A stretch of DNA of 64,000 bases from Sulfuricurvum sp. (GCF_028681615.1 NZ_JAQUHV010000006.1:38164-102163); one strand, 5' to 3'; counted from the stretch's first letter, positions 25,527-35,260 are shown. Program-made: numbers and translations. Notes: generated by a model from the letters alone, not told the origin.

Positions 25527-25767
25527 TCACTTTCAACTCCAGTACGAAGAGAAACAAAACTGCTATGTGTTGCTCTATCCGGAGGGGATGGTACAGTTGA
25601 GCTTCTCAGCGGGGGAGATCATGAGTTTATGCGACGGAACAAAATCCTGTGAGGACATTATCGGTGAATTGACACAGAAATTTTCGAATGACTCCATTGC
25701 AGCGGACATCGTTGAATTTCTTGATGAAGCAGTCTCCCGCGATTGGATCGTTTATCATGAAGCCTGA
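25495..25767 (+). CDS. pqqD: PqqD, PqqA-binding chaperone
   Basis: The ATG at 25495 follows AAGGA by 5 bases and lies inside the end of pqqC, giving 90 residues. A longer frame from 25369 is only shadow of pqqC. The protein is a winged-helix RiPP recognition element: '[23 protein letters not shown]' (region 26-48) and a helical '[15 protein letters not shown]'. It presents PqqA to PqqE. Confidence 0.92.
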   Translation: MQREKFLAVNDHFQLQYEEKQNCYVLLYPEGMVQLSFSAGEIMSLCDGTKSCEDIIGELTQKFSNDSIAADIVEFLDEAVSRDWIVYHEA

Positions 25768-26890
25768 TGCAAAAACACCCAAACCGCCGTTATGGATACT
25801 GTTGGAACTGACCCACAAATGCCCGCTAGAGTGTACGTATTGCTACAATCAGCTCGATTTTGCCAATACGAAAGATGCGATGTCCAAAAAGGACTGGTTC
25901 AGAGTCATGGAGGAAGCCCGTGCCATGGGTGCCGTACAGCTCGGTATTTCCGGCGGAGAGCCCCTGCTGAATAAAGATCTCCTCGAAATTGTCAAAAAAG
26001 CCAATGATCTGAAGTTTTATACGAATCTGATTACATCCGGTGTCGGAGCCGATATCGCTATCGTCCCCAAGCTCAAAGCGGCAGGGCTAAAAACGGTACA
26101 GCTGGGTATCCAGTCGTCCGATGAACACACTACGACTCTTATTACGAATAATAAAACCGCTTTCAAAGATAAAATGGCCTTTGCAAAAGCGTGCAAAGAT
26201 AACGGTCTTCAGTTGATCGTTAACACCTGTATCACACGTCAGAACATCCATCAAATCGGAGATATTATCGAGATGGCGGAGCGGTTGGGGGCAAATTATC
26301 TGGAGATTGCTAATATCCAGTATTACGGATGGGCACTTGAAAACATCAATGCACTCCTTCCGACGAGAGAGCAGTTGGATGAGGCTAAAGCCGTTACGAA
26401 CCACTACCGAGAAAACCGAAAAGATATGAAAGTCTTTTTTGTCGTACCGGATTATTTTGCCACACGTCCTAAGGCCTGTATGAACGGATGGGGTTCGACT
26501 TTTCTCACCATTAATCCGGATGGAATGGCACTTCCGTGCAACACGGCCAATACCCTTCCTCTCACTTTCCCAAACGTCAAAGAGTATTCGGTCGAAGAAA
26601 TTTGGAACGATTCGGAGGCTTTTAACTTTTTTCGCGGTGATTCGTGGATGAAGGAGCCGTGCCGAACCTGTGATGAGAAGGAAAAAGATTTCGGCGGATG
26701 CCGATGTCAGGCGTATGCCCTGACCAAAGATATGCGTGAAGCGGATCCGGTTTGCAGCAAATCCGGTTTTCACCATGTGGTGACCTCCAAAGTAGAGGAG
26801 AGCCTCACCTCCGATCATCAACCGCTTTATCGGAACAAAATCAATTCGATGAATATTATCGCAAACAGATCGGCAACATCATGCAAATAG
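25757..26890 (+). CDS. pqqE: PqqE, radical SAM PqqA cyclase
   Basis: Starting at ATG 25757, which overlaps the end of pqqD by 11 bases, gives 377 residues. The radical SAM cluster ligands are Cys22, Cys26 and Cys29 (KCPLECTYCY). The SPASM-type auxiliary cluster cysteines follow in 'KACMNGW', 'ALPCNTAN', 'EPCRTCDEKEKDFGGCRCQA' and 'PVCSKSGFHH'. It forms the carbon-carbon bond between Glu16 and Tyr20 of PqqA. Two upstream in-frame ATGs would extend it into pqqD. Confidence 0.95.
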   Translation: MKPDAKTPKPPLWILLELTHKCPLECTYCYNQLDFANTKDAMSKKDWFRVMEEARAMGAVQLGISGGEPLLNKDLLEIVKKANDLKFYTNLITSGVGADIAIVPKLKAAGLKTVQLGIQSSDEHTTTLITNNKTAFKDKMAFAKACKDNGLQLIVNTCITRQNIHQIGDIIEMAERLGANYLEIANIQYYGWALENINALLPTREQLDEAKAVTNHYRENRKDMKVFFVVPDYFATRPKACMNGWGSTFLTINPDGMALPCNTANTLPLTFPNVKEYSVEEIWNDSEAFNFFRGDSWMKEPCRTCDEKEKDFGGCRCQAYALTKDMREADPVCSKSGFHHVVTSKVEESLTSDHQPLYRNKINSMNIIANRSATSCK

Positions 26891-28314
26891 CACTTTCCAA
26901 CAAACCGCCGAAAGAGAGCTTAGAGCTTTCCTTCGTTACGCATATGCCAGCGAATTCAAAACTCTTTAAAATGCTGGAAAAAGCCGGATTTAACCTCAAA
27001 GAGGGGACGACCTATTTGGATGTACATCACAATATCTTGTATGTGGCGAGTCGCTCACTGTGTTCAGAAGATCTCAAAATAAGTGCGGCAAAAGCGATCC
27101 AATCCATACAAAAAAGCAGTTTTATGACGCTTTTTATAGCACTCGAACAGTATCAAGACCAACTCGATGTTGCAGCGTTAGCCGAAGGGCTGATACTAGG
27201 CGATTACTATTTCAGTCAGTACAAACATGAGTCCCAAAAACATCAAGAGCGAAAACTGTTTATAGACTACAGCGGCAGTATGCATACCAAACATCATCTT
27301 GAAGAGATCCTTCATGAGGTGGATATGATATGCCGAAATGTCAATCTTGTCCGAGATATTGTTAATACGCCACCGCAGGACTATTACCCCTATATCATGG
27401 CACTTGATGCCAAGTATTTTGCAAAGAGAGACGGTCTGGAATGCAAGATTCTCGGTGAGCACTTAATGCAAGAGATGGGGATGCATGCACTGCTGAGTGT
27501 GGGGAGAGCATCGGTACATGAATCCCAACTCATTCACCTCACGTACCGCTCCGAACATCCAAAGGTCAAAATCGTCCTTTTAGGCAAAGGGCTTACTTAT
27601 GACAGCGGAGGGTTAAGTCTTAAATCGTCGGACTCGATGGTCTCTATGAAGTGTGATAAAGCAGGCGGAAGTGCAGTGCTGGGTGTCATGTGTACTTTAA
27701 AGGCGCTGGGGTTAGAGTGCGAAGTCCATGGAATTATCGGTGCGGTAGAGAACATGATCGGGGGGAATGCCTATAAACCTGACGATGTACTACGGGCTAA
27801 AAACGGTATGACTATCGAAGTAAAAAATACCGATGCCGAAGGGCGGCTGGTTTTGGCAGATTGTTTGTGTTATGCTCAGGATGAGATTGAGGATTTCGAT
27901 TATATTTTCGATTTTGCCACGTTGACGGGAGCCTCTATTGTTGCCTTGGGCGGACAAACGATAGCGGTCATGGGACATAATGATACACTCAAGGAGAAAA
28001 TCAATACGGCGGCATCGCAAAGCGGCGAACTGGTCGGATTTTTACCGTACAACCGATACTTCGAACATGAGCTCGACAGCGAGATCGCGGATATGGTGAA
28101 CACCGCTTCTACACGCAATGGCGGTGCGATCACCGCCAGCCTTTTTTTAGACCGATTTATCAAAGACGAAAACAAGAAAAAATGGCTCCATTTTGATATG
28201 GCGGGGCCGGCTTATAGTCAAAAAGCGTGGGGGTATAACCCTTATGGAGCAAGTGGTGCCGGAGTACGTCTGATCGTGCAATTTTTGAAAAATATTACAC
28301 AAAAATCCCTCTGA
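26881..28314 (+). CDS. M17 leucyl aminopeptidase-family protein in pqq operon
   Basis: The ATG at 26881 overlaps pqqE by 10 bases and gives 477 residues. The C-terminal catalytic half is complete compared with PepA: Lys236 and Asp241 (GKGLTYDSGGL), Lys248, Asp259 (MKCDKAGG), and Asp318/Glu320/Arg322 (NTDAEGRLVLAD). The N-terminal half is weakly similar to PepA. Translational coupling to pqqE suggests a part in trimming the crosslinked PqqA peptide. In many organisms that task falls to M16 proteases (PqqF/G), none of which is seen here. This role is inference; a housekeeping aminopeptidase cannot be excluded. Confidence 0.85.
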   Translation: MQIALSNKPPKESLELSFVTHMPANSKLFKMLEKAGFNLKEGTTYLDVHHNILYVASRSLCSEDLKISAAKAIQSIQKSSFMTLFIALEQYQDQLDVAALAEGLILGDYYFSQYKHESQKHQERKLFIDYSGSMHTKHHLEEILHEVDMICRNVNLVRDIVNTPPQDYYPYIMALDAKYFAKRDGLECKILGEHLMQEMGMHALLSVGRASVHESQLIHLTYRSEHPKVKIVLLGKGLTYDSGGLSLKSSDSMVSMKCDKAGGSAVLGVMCTLKALGLECEVHGIIGAVENMIGGNAYKPDDVLRAKNGMTIEVKNTDAEGRLVLADCLCYAQDEIEDFDYIFDFATLTGASIVALGGQTIAVMGHNDTLKEKINTAASQSGELVGFLPYNRYFEHELDSEIADMVNTASTRNGGAITASLFLDRFIKDENKKKWLHFDMAGPAYSQKAWGYNPYGASGAGVRLIVQFLKNITQKSL

Positions 28315-28423
28315 AAGTTATAAAAAGTTCAAATAGATTATTTGCGATAAAGTATATCAATAATTTATACTAAAATCGTCAGGAATGTCTATAATTTATT
28401 AATATTTTTGATAGAATAGATAC

Positions 28424-30328
28424 ATGATAACACGCACATTTGAGTATAAAGATTTAGCACAGCAGCAATGGTTGGATGAGTATGAAAATCACCGCAAAAT
28501 TTTAGTGCAAATATTTTGCGGTAACGGAAAAGAGACCCTTCAGGAATCCTCAGCATTCATTAAAAAAAAGCTCCCGCATAGTATTATCATCGGCACGACT
28601 ACGGATGGGGAGATCAACAACACCCATATCTTGACCCACTCTACGATTATTTCTGTTTCTGTTTTTACCAAGACCGAAATCACCAGTGCTTCGGTGGACG
28701 GGATTGACTGTTTTCAAAACGGAGTCGATCTTGCAAAAAAATTGGTTAAACCGGATACAAAGCTGCTGATACTTTTTACCGACGGTTCTACCAGCAACGG
28801 AGAAGCGTTTTTAAAAGGTATCGAATCCGTCGACAATCAGGTGATGGTCTGCGGCGGCATGGCCGGAGATAACGGACAATTTACTCAAACGTATATCTGT
28901 GAAAATGAAACGATGCTCGAACACGGTGCTGTCGGCGTTGCACTGAATTCGGATAAGCTGAGTGTCTATAACAGCTATAAATTCGACTGGTCTCCCATCG
29001 GAATCGAACATACAATCGATGAGATCAGAGCCAATCGCGTTTATAAAATTTCCGGTATGCCGGCTGTCGATTTTTATGAAAAATATCTCGGTGGCGAAGT
29101 GGCCAAGGCTCTTCCGAAAACAGGGATAGAATTTCCGCTGATTATGGATAAAAACGGGTTTAAAGTCGCACGCGCTGTTATCGCCAAACATGATGACGGC
29201 AGTATGAGTTTTGCCGGAAATCTCAATGTCGGCGATAAAGTACGGTTGGGATTCGGAAACGCAGAACTCATCATTCAGCAATCCTTCGACAATTCGTATC
29301 AGGCACCTTGTAAAAATATGCAAAGCTATTTTGTCTATTCGTGTATGGCACGAAGAAGATACATGCCGAGTCTCATCAATATCGAGATGGAACCGTTTGT
29401 TAAAAACGCACCGACAGCAGGATTTTTCAGCTATGCCGAGTTTTACCATCATGATGGGCATAATGAGCTTCTTAACCAGACGTTTACTGTTATCGGCTTG
29501 TGTGAATCCGACTGCATAGAATGTGCTGCCATTGAAAATAAGGCGAAAGACAGCTCACTGGAAAAAGACGATTATGCGATTACCGTCGGTGCGCTTGCCC
29601 ATCTAATCGCACAGTCGGCAGACGATTATGAACAGCAAAAAAAGCGGCTAGAAGAAGAACAGCACTATTCCCAAAGTCTCTTAAAATCGCAAGATTTGTT
29701 TATTAAATATGCGGTTCATGAAACCAATACGCCTCTGAGTATCATTATGGGGAATATCGAGCTTTACGAGGTGGAACACGGAAAAAACCCGTACCTTTGC
29801 AATATTGAAGCTGCGATGAAAAATGTCTGTACGATTTATGATGATTTGTCCTATTTACTCATCAATAAAACGATCGAATACCCTAAACATACGATTGATT
29901 TAGTGGATTATGTTCGCAGCCGGGTTGAATTTTTCAATATTGTGGCCAAAAAAGCGAATGTCAGTTTTATCTTTACGAGTCAGGAAGAAGAGTTCTTGAT
30001 CTATTTCAATGAGTCCCAGCTTCAACGGATCATCGATAACAATCTGACCAATGCGATTAAATATACCAAAGAGAATGAGCCCATCTATATCGTGATCGTA
30101 CATGATAAGAGTACGTGCAAAGTCATCTTTAAAAGCAAATCTTCCGAGATCGAAAATCCCAATAAAATTTTTGAACAGTTTTACAGGGAGAGCTCTCAGC
30201 AAGAGGGATTTGGGCTGGGACTCAATCTTGTAAAAGAGATTTGTAACAATGAAGATGTCGCTTTTCAGTTAAGTTCAACGAAAGAAGAGACCTCTTTTAC
30301 CTATGAATTCAAGGAGGCGTACCTTTGA
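28424..30328 (+). CDS. FIST-domain sensor histidine kinase
   Basis: This 634-residue protein has no membrane segments. FIST N domain about 30-215, FIST C about 220-375 (ending with 'GFFSYAEFYH' and a Cys-rich 'LCESDCIECAAIENKAKDSS' stretch at 359-378), a coiled coil about 395-425, a histidine phosphorylation box with His432 (VHETNTPLS), and a HATPase with 'NLTNAIKYTKEN' and 'GFGLGLNLVKEI'. FIST is a putative small-ligand sensor, so a cytoplasmic ligand is expected. The stop overlaps the response regulator start by 4 bases, a clear pair. It lies inside the alcohol-oxidation island. Confidence 0.9.
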   Translation: MITRTFEYKDLAQQQWLDEYENHRKILVQIFCGNGKETLQESSAFIKKKLPHSIIIGTTTDGEINNTHILTHSTIISVSVFTKTEITSASVDGIDCFQNGVDLAKKLVKPDTKLLILFTDGSTSNGEAFLKGIESVDNQVMVCGGMAGDNGQFTQTYICENETMLEHGAVGVALNSDKLSVYNSYKFDWSPIGIEHTIDEIRANRVYKISGMPAVDFYEKYLGGEVAKALPKTGIEFPLIMDKNGFKVARAVIAKHDDGSMSFAGNLNVGDKVRLGFGNAELIIQQSFDNSYQAPCKNMQSYFVYSCMARRRYMPSLINIEMEPFVKNAPTAGFFSYAEFYHHDGHNELLNQTFTVIGLCESDCIECAAIENKAKDSSLEKDDYAITVGALAHLIAQSADDYEQQKKRLEEEQHYSQSLLKSQDLFIKYAVHETNTPLSIIMGNIELYEVEHGKNPYLCNIEAAMKNVCTIYDDLSYLLINKTIEYPKHTIDLVDYVRSRVEFFNIVAKKANVSFIFTSQEEEFLIYFNESQLQRIIDNNLTNAIKYTKENEPIYIVIVHDKSTCKVIFKSKSSEIENPNKIFEQFYRESSQQEGFGLGLNLVKEICNNEDVAFQLSSTKEETSFTYEFKEAYL

Positions 30329-30984
30329 AAATCTTATTAGTCGAAGACGATATTATGCTGGGTGAGGCGATATCGAAATACATTCAGGCGACAGGACATG
30401 TTGTAGAGTTGGTGAAAGACGGGACTCAGGGTTTGCAGATGATTCATGACACCAATTATGACCTGCTGCTCTTAGATATCAATGTCCCCGGAATGGATGG
30501 ATTGACACTGTTAGAGACGACCCATAATGAGAAAATACAGATTCCGACGATCTTTATCTCAGCGCTCATTGATATTGAAGAGATTTCAAGAGCCTTTAAT
30601 TTAGGGTGCTACGATTATTTAAAAAAACCGTTCCATCTAAAAGAGTTGAGCCTCAGAATCGATAAAATATTGCAATCCAGACAAGTTCCGCAAGCACATA
30701 AAAGGCTCTCAAAATCGTATAGCTTTGATAGTGAGACGATGACACTTTTGTTCAACAACGAACCCCATATCCTCCCGAAAAGACAATTGCAGATTATAGA
30801 GCTTTTATCGCAGCACCGAAGCAGAATCGTCACCTATGATATGTTCAGAGATTATGTATGGAACGATGATATGATCGATAATGCCACCATCAGAGCGGAA
30901 CTCAACAGAATCAAAAATGTTTTAAAAGAAGATATGATCATCAATATCCGATCGATCGGTTATATGGTCGAGCGACCAAAATAA
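30325..30984 (+). CDS. OmpR/PhoB-family response regulator
   Basis: The 219-residue protein has a receiver domain (acidic pocket Asp8/Asp9, phospho-acceptor Asp51 in LLLLDINVPGMDG, Lys101) and a C-terminal winged helix about 125-217 ('HILPKRQLQIIELL', 'RAELNRIKNVL', 'SIGYMVERP'). PhoB/OmpR-type winged helices bind two direct repeats spaced about 11 bp, as in the pho box. Exactly such repeats precede eight island promoters. I infer that this regulator is their activator. Confidence 0.92.
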   Translation: MKILLVEDDIMLGEAISKYIQATGHVVELVKDGTQGLQMIHDTNYDLLLLDINVPGMDGLTLLETTHNEKIQIPTIFISALIDIEEISRAFNLGCYDYLKKPFHLKELSLRIDKILQSRQVPQAHKRLSKSYSFDSETMTLLFNNEPHILPKRQLQIIELLSQHRSRIVTYDMFRDYVWNDDMIDNATIRAELNRIKNVLKEDMIINIRSIGYMVERPK

Positions 30985-31022
30985 TCCGGGATCGGGAGGA
31001 GGGGGGATATTGGCTCTACCTC

Positions 31023-31619
31023 TCAGATATGATACGAATAGAGCGTTACGACCGCTTCCCAATCCTCATGGGTATCGATATCTTTTGAATAATTGTGAGT
31101 GAGTGGAATGTATTGATAGATGTTGGTTTCCAGCAAGACTTTGGCTCCTTTGTCCCCCTGCAATTTTAGGAGAGAGGGGAGATACTGCTTAGGAAAAACT
31201 GCGGGAACACCGGATTTTTTACCATAGTGCGAAGCTATGATCAATTCGGGATTTTCTTTGGATGTCTGGATCAATGCTTCATAGTGTGATTGCGGAATCA
31301 ACGGCTGGTCGCAGAGCATGATTAAAACGCAATTGGACTCATCCAATGTCGATACTCCATACGCAATAGAGTTTCCCAACCCTTCTTTATAATTCGCATT
31401 AACGACTGTTTTGAGCGGTAAATCTTTGATTGAGTCACGGCATTGATCACTTTGATGCCCTAAAACGACCGTAACATGGGGTGTGAGTTCCAAAGCCTGA
31501 GTTGCTGCATGCCACAAAAGTGTATGACCGTTTAACTCTAAAAGCTGCTTAGGCTGGCCTAAACGGCTCGATGTTCCGGCAGCCATAACCAGAATATTGA
31601 GCTGATGGCTAGTTGGCAT
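31023..31619 (-). CDS. MocA-like molybdenum cofactor nucleotidyltransferase
   Basis: The 198-residue protein begins with the nucleotidyltransferase motif 'LVMAAGTSSRLGQPKQLLEL' and has 'VLIMLCDQPLI' and 'GVPAVFPKQYL'. It matches MocA/CoxC-like CTP:molybdopterin cytidylyltransferases that make the MCD cofactor of xanthine oxidase-family enzymes. It is the last gene of the aldehyde oxidase operon and overlaps xdhC by 11 bases. Confidence 0.85.
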   Translation of the reverse strand: MPTSHQLNILVMAAGTSSRLGQPKQLLELNGHTLLWHAATQALELTPHVTVVLGHQSDQCRDSIKDLPLKTVVNANYKEGLGNSIAYGVSTLDESNCVLIMLCDQPLIPQSHYEALIQTSKENPELIIASHYGKKSGVPAVFPKQYLPSLLKLQGDKGAKVLLETNIYQYIPLTHNYSKDIDTHEDWEAVVTLYSYHI

Positions 31620-32625
31620 GAATCGCCACCTTTTTTTTCTCCCGAAGCGACATCGGTGTGGCTCGGTTTCGATTTGCCTCTATTTCTGCGCAGATGGACA
31701 AGGCGATCGATTCCGGTGACTCTCCTCCCAAATCCAATCCGATAGGGTTATGCAGTCTCGGATCCATGAAAACAGTCTCACTGAATTGACTGAAAGAGCT
31801 GATGATGCTTTTCGTTCTTTTTTGAGGACCCATCATACCGATATAGGAGACCTCTGAATCCAATAATGCGCTCAAATAGACGGCATCACTGGAAAAATTA
31901 TGACTCATAACGACAGCGGCGTCGAAATGGCGTTCTAAGACTTCTGCAACGTCTTCGCAGTTATCGAGCAAATGGGTTTCATCGGCCGAGTGTACATGTG
32001 CAAGATTGGATGCTCGCGTATCGCAGATGGCGGTTTGCCAACCGAGTGTATTGGCGATCGAGAGCAACGGCTCACTGCCCGGTCCGGCTCCTAAGATCAA
32101 TAACCGATAGGGAGAATGAATCTTTTGATAAATGAGTTGGGGGTTCGATTCTTCATCGAACACGATATCTTCTTGTTTTTCTTCTGACGAAAATCCATAA
32201 AATCCATGTATCTCTGTTGAACGTATCAGTGTTTTTTTGATCCCGGATAATGCAAAATCAAGTGCGATACCGATTGCCCCGTAGTTATCCTGGTAATAAA
32301 ACGGCTCCATCCACAGTTTGATAAGACCGTTGCATCCGACCCCTTTGCCCCAACTGTCCAGGGTGTCATCTTTCATCCGCAAATCATGGACGACATATTT
32401 TCCTTCATGTTTAGAGAGGATATCTTTGGCACAATGGACAATATCTTCTTCAAAACATCCTCCGCTGACAACACCGATGAATTTTCCGTCGGAATTCACC
32501 AGCATCGTCGCACCGCTTTTACGATAAACGGAACCTTCCGTATCCAAAACGTTGATACAGACGATATCTTTTCTTTCGCTTTTCGCTTGTTGTATAAAAT
32601 GGATAAAATCTTTATGAGCGAACAT
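31609..32625 (-). CDS. XdhC/CoxI family molybdenum enzyme maturation factor
   Basis: The 338-residue protein has an N-terminal XdhC/CoxI part ('TEGSVYRKSGATMLVNSDG', 'GVVSGGCFEEDI') and a C-terminal Rossmann-like part ('LLILGAGPGSEPLL', 'YIGMMGPQKRT', 'LHNPIGLDLGGESPESIALSI' at about 288-308). Such proteins bind and sulfurate the molybdenum cofactor and insert it into xanthine oxidase-type enzymes. It lies 7 bases behind the large subunit gene. Confidence 0.88.
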   Translation of the reverse strand: MFAHKDFIHFIQQAKSERKDIVCINVLDTEGSVYRKSGATMLVNSDGKFIGVVSGGCFEEDIVHCAKDILSKHEGKYVVHDLRMKDDTLDSWGKGVGCNGLIKLWMEPFYYQDNYGAIGIALDFALSGIKKTLIRSTEIHGFYGFSSEEKQEDIVFDEESNPQLIYQKIHSPYRLLILGAGPGSEPLLSIANTLGWQTAICDTRASNLAHVHSADETHLLDNCEDVAEVLERHFDAAVVMSHNFSSDAVYLSALLDSEVSYIGMMGPQKRTKSIISSFSQFSETVFMDPRLHNPIGLDLGGESPESIALSICAEIEANRNRATPMSLREKKKVAIHAN

Positions 32626-32632
32626 GGTAAAC

Positions 32633-34771
32633 CTAACTTATTTTGATCGGCAGTGAATGGTATCGTTTTCCGGTCGCATCAAAAATGGCGTTAGCGACTG
32701 CCGGAAAGATAGGAGGAACTGCCGTCTCGCCTATACCGCCGATTTTTTCACCTGAATTGACGATACTGACTTGGATATCCGGAGCATCGGAAATTCGTGT
32801 AACCTGATAATCATAGAAATTATTTTGTACCGCTTCACCGTTTTGAATCGTAATTTCACTGTATTTTGTCGGTGCAAGACCGAAGTTGATCCCGCTGATC
32901 ATCTGATTCTCAACATTGAGCGGATTAACGGCAAAGCCGCAATCGACGCTGCACCATACTTTTTCTACTTTAAAATCGTTTTTGGAAACTCTGACTTTTG
33001 CCACTTGTGCCACAATACTTCCGAATGATTTGACGAGTGCGACGCCGTAACCGACATTTTTCTCTTTTTTGCGATTTCCCCAATCGGAAATTCTTTTGAC
33101 ATCAACTAACAGTTTGATGCATCGCAAATCATCCAGCATACTGATTCTGTAGGCGATCGGGTCTACTCCTGCTTTATGTGCCGCTTCGTCGACAATACCT
33201 TCTACCATAGGTGCGGTTTGAGTATGTCCGACCGAACGCCACCATAGGGCAGGAATCGGAGAACTCGGTGAATGTGACTGCATGTCATGATTCATAATGC
33301 TGTAAGGATGATCGGTCAGGCCGTCCCATTGTGCCCAGTCTACGCCGTCTTTAAATAAAAATCCGAGTATCGTGTCTTTGACAACCGGTTGTCCGACGAC
33401 TTTGGCTTCGAAAGCTGTGATATCTCCGAATTTATTAAGTGCCAGTCGGGCTTTATTTTTATACATAGGACGATAGTTCCCCATACGGATATCGTCCTCT
33501 CGTGTCCATAGAGTCATGATCGGCCATGGCTCATCTTTTGCGGTGTAGACTGCATCGTTGATATAGTCGGAATTAGCCGCACCACGGCGTCCGAAACCTC
33601 CGCCGAGAAAAGTATTGTGATACTCAACGGATTCCGGTTTGATCCCCAGGATATTGGCACAATCATCACGATAGGTGGTTTGCATTTGTCCTCCGGTCCA
33701 CATTTTGGCACTATCACCCGTATGATGGATCGTACAGTTGAGCGGTTCCATAGGGGCATGGGCCAGAAACGGGAACTCATACTCAGCGGAGATGATAGAG
33801 TGCGCTTCTTTGAACGCTTTGTCGGTATTTCCGTCTTTACGCATTGAAGCACCCGGTTTTTTCAATAAATCACCGTATTCTTTTTGCAAGTCTGCCGTGC
33901 TGACATTGGCGAATGCACCTTTGTCCCATACAACATTGATAGAGTTTAATGCCTCTTTTGCCTGAAACCAATGGTCTGCTATGACGGCAATTCCACCGGG
34001 AATTTGTTTGATTTTGAGAATTCCGTTTCGTTTTAAGGCTTCTGATGGATCAAAACTGACGATTTTGGATCCGAAAACGGCTGGATGCAAGATTGCTGCG
34101 TATTTGAGGTTGTCCATACGTACATCGACACCGTATTCTGCTTTTCCTGTTACTTTGGCCCAGGCTTCCGAATGATGTCTTTTTGTAGGTTTTCCGATCA
34201 GCGTACACTCTTTTAAATCTTTTAATTTTGGGTTTTCAGGTACGTTCATCGTCTGGATATCCGATACCAACTCCCCATAGGTGAATTTTTCGCCTGTTTG
34301 GACGTTCATGGCATGTGCTTTAGCCGTTTTGACATTGGAGATATCTGTATTCCATCTTTGTGCGGCGGCAGTTTTTAGCATTGCATTGACTGCGGCACCG
34401 ATTTTGCGCATTTCAAGATGTTTTGTACTCATGGAAGTCGAACCGGCTGTCAACATAAATGGCCCGAAGACGGAGTTATAGATCGGTTTGACCTCAGATG
34501 CTTTGAAATGGACGGCATCCCAATCCGCGTCCAGTTCATCGGCGATGGACATAGCCATGGCCGTGTAGGTTCCCTGACCCATCTCTGCCTGTCCCATTAA
34601 AAAGGTGATGGTATTATCCGGATCAATTTGGATAAATGCATTGGGCTGTAGTGCGATAATATCTTTTGAATCCTCCGATGCGCGTGCTGTAGAGGGTAAA
34701 TAAAACCCTATGATAAAAGCGCTCGTAGCCAGTGTGGTGTTTTTAAGAAAAGTTCTTCGTGAGAGTCCCAT
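32633..34771 (-). CDS. Aldehyde oxidase/isoquinoline 1-oxidoreductase-like molybdenum subunit
   Basis: The 712-residue protein starts with a Tat signal (SRRTFLKN), so it acts in the periplasm. It has duplicated xanthine oxidase-type molybdopterin domains ('FLMGQAEMGQGTYTAMAMSI', 'FGSKIVSFDPSEALK', 'EYEFPFLAHAPMEPLNCT') and the catalytic glutamate in 'GGIGETAVPP'. Single-chain IorB-type enzymes of this family include periplasmic aldehyde dehydrogenases that work with PQQ alcohol dehydrogenases in acetic acid bacteria and pseudomonads. With the IorA-type subunit it probably oxidises the aldehyde produced next door. No cytochrome subunit gene is adjacent; PedF may serve. Confidence 0.88.
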   Translation of the reverse strand: MGLSRRTFLKNTTLATSAFIIGFYLPSTARASEDSKDIIALQPNAFIQIDPDNTITFLMGQAEMGQGTYTAMAMSIADELDADWDAVHFKASEVKPIYNSVFGPFMLTAGSTSMSTKHLEMRKIGAAVNAMLKTAAAQRWNTDISNVKTAKAHAMNVQTGEKFTYGELVSDIQTMNVPENPKLKDLKECTLIGKPTKRHHSEAWAKVTGKAEYGVDVRMDNLKYAAILHPAVFGSKIVSFDPSEALKRNGILKIKQIPGGIAVIADHWFQAKEALNSINVVWDKGAFANVSTADLQKEYGDLLKKPGASMRKDGNTDKAFKEAHSIISAEYEFPFLAHAPMEPLNCTIHHTGDSAKMWTGGQMQTTYRDDCANILGIKPESVEYHNTFLGGGFGRRGAANSDYINDAVYTAKDEPWPIMTLWTREDDIRMGNYRPMYKNKARLALNKFGDITAFEAKVVGQPVVKDTILGFLFKDGVDWAQWDGLTDHPYSIMNHDMQSHSPSSPIPALWWRSVGHTQTAPMVEGIVDEAAHKAGVDPIAYRISMLDDLRCIKLLVDVKRISDWGNRKKEKNVGYGVALVKSFGSIVAQVAKVRVSKNDFKVEKVWCSVDCGFAVNPLNVENQMISGINFGLAPTKYSEITIQNGEAVQNNFYDYQVTRISDAPDIQVSIVNSGEKIGGIGETAVPPIFPAVANAIFDATGKRYHSLPIKIS

Positions 34772-34773
34772 GG

Positions 34774-35229
34774 TTAAGCTCCTGCATTTATTTTTTTAAT
34801 CGCATTTTTGATACGGTTATAGGTACCGCATCGGCAAATATTGCCATTCATCTCGGCGATGATCTCTTCTTCGGTAGGGTTACTGTTGGCTTTGAGCAGC
34901 CCTGTCGCATTCATGATCTGTCCTGATTGGCAGTAGCCGCATTGTGGGACATCTTCTTCAACCCATGCTTCTTGTACTTTTTTAAGAAGGGGGTCGGTTG
35001 TATTGGCGATGGTCATGATCTCTTTGTCGCCGATCTCATCTAAAAACGTTGCACAGCTTCTTACCGCTTTTCCGCCTACCAAAACAGTACATGCCCCGCA
35101 TTGTGCGACACCGCATCCATATTTGGTTCCGGTCAGGTTTAAGTGATCTCTGAGCACCCATAATAGAGGTGTTTTATCATCAACGGTGACTTCATACGTT
35201 GTGCCGTCAATTTTTAATTTAGTCGTCAT
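34774..35229 (-). CDS. Aldehyde oxidase [2Fe-2S] subunit (IorA type)
   Basis: This 151-residue protein has the plant ferredoxin-like cluster site Cys39, Cys44, Cys47, Cys59 (YGCGVAQCGAC) and the second [2Fe-2S] site Cys97, Cys100, Cys132, Cys134 (QCGYCQSG, ICRCG). It has no signal peptide, so it would be exported with the Tat-tagged large subunit by hitch-hiking. It heads the operon iorA, iorB, xdhC, mocA, and its promoter carries the island site. Confidence 0.92.
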   Translation of the reverse strand: MTTKLKIDGTTYEVTVDDKTPLLWVLRDHLNLTGTKYGCGVAQCGACTVLVGGKAVRSCATFLDEIGDKEIMTIANTTDPLLKKVQEAWVEEDVPQCGYCQSGQIMNATGLLKANSNPTEEEIIAEMNGNICRCGTYNRIKNAIKKINAGA

Positions 35230-35260
35230 GGTTATCCTTTTTCAAGCTTATCGTGAGAAA

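Noticed and set aside
26087..26821. 244-residue frame opposite pqqE
   Set aside because: It lies wholly antisense to a strongly conserved radical SAM gene and has no family pattern; it is a shadow frame.
28811..29461. 216-residue frame opposite the FIST kinase
   Set aside because: Antisense shadow of a clear FIST domain, with no start signal.
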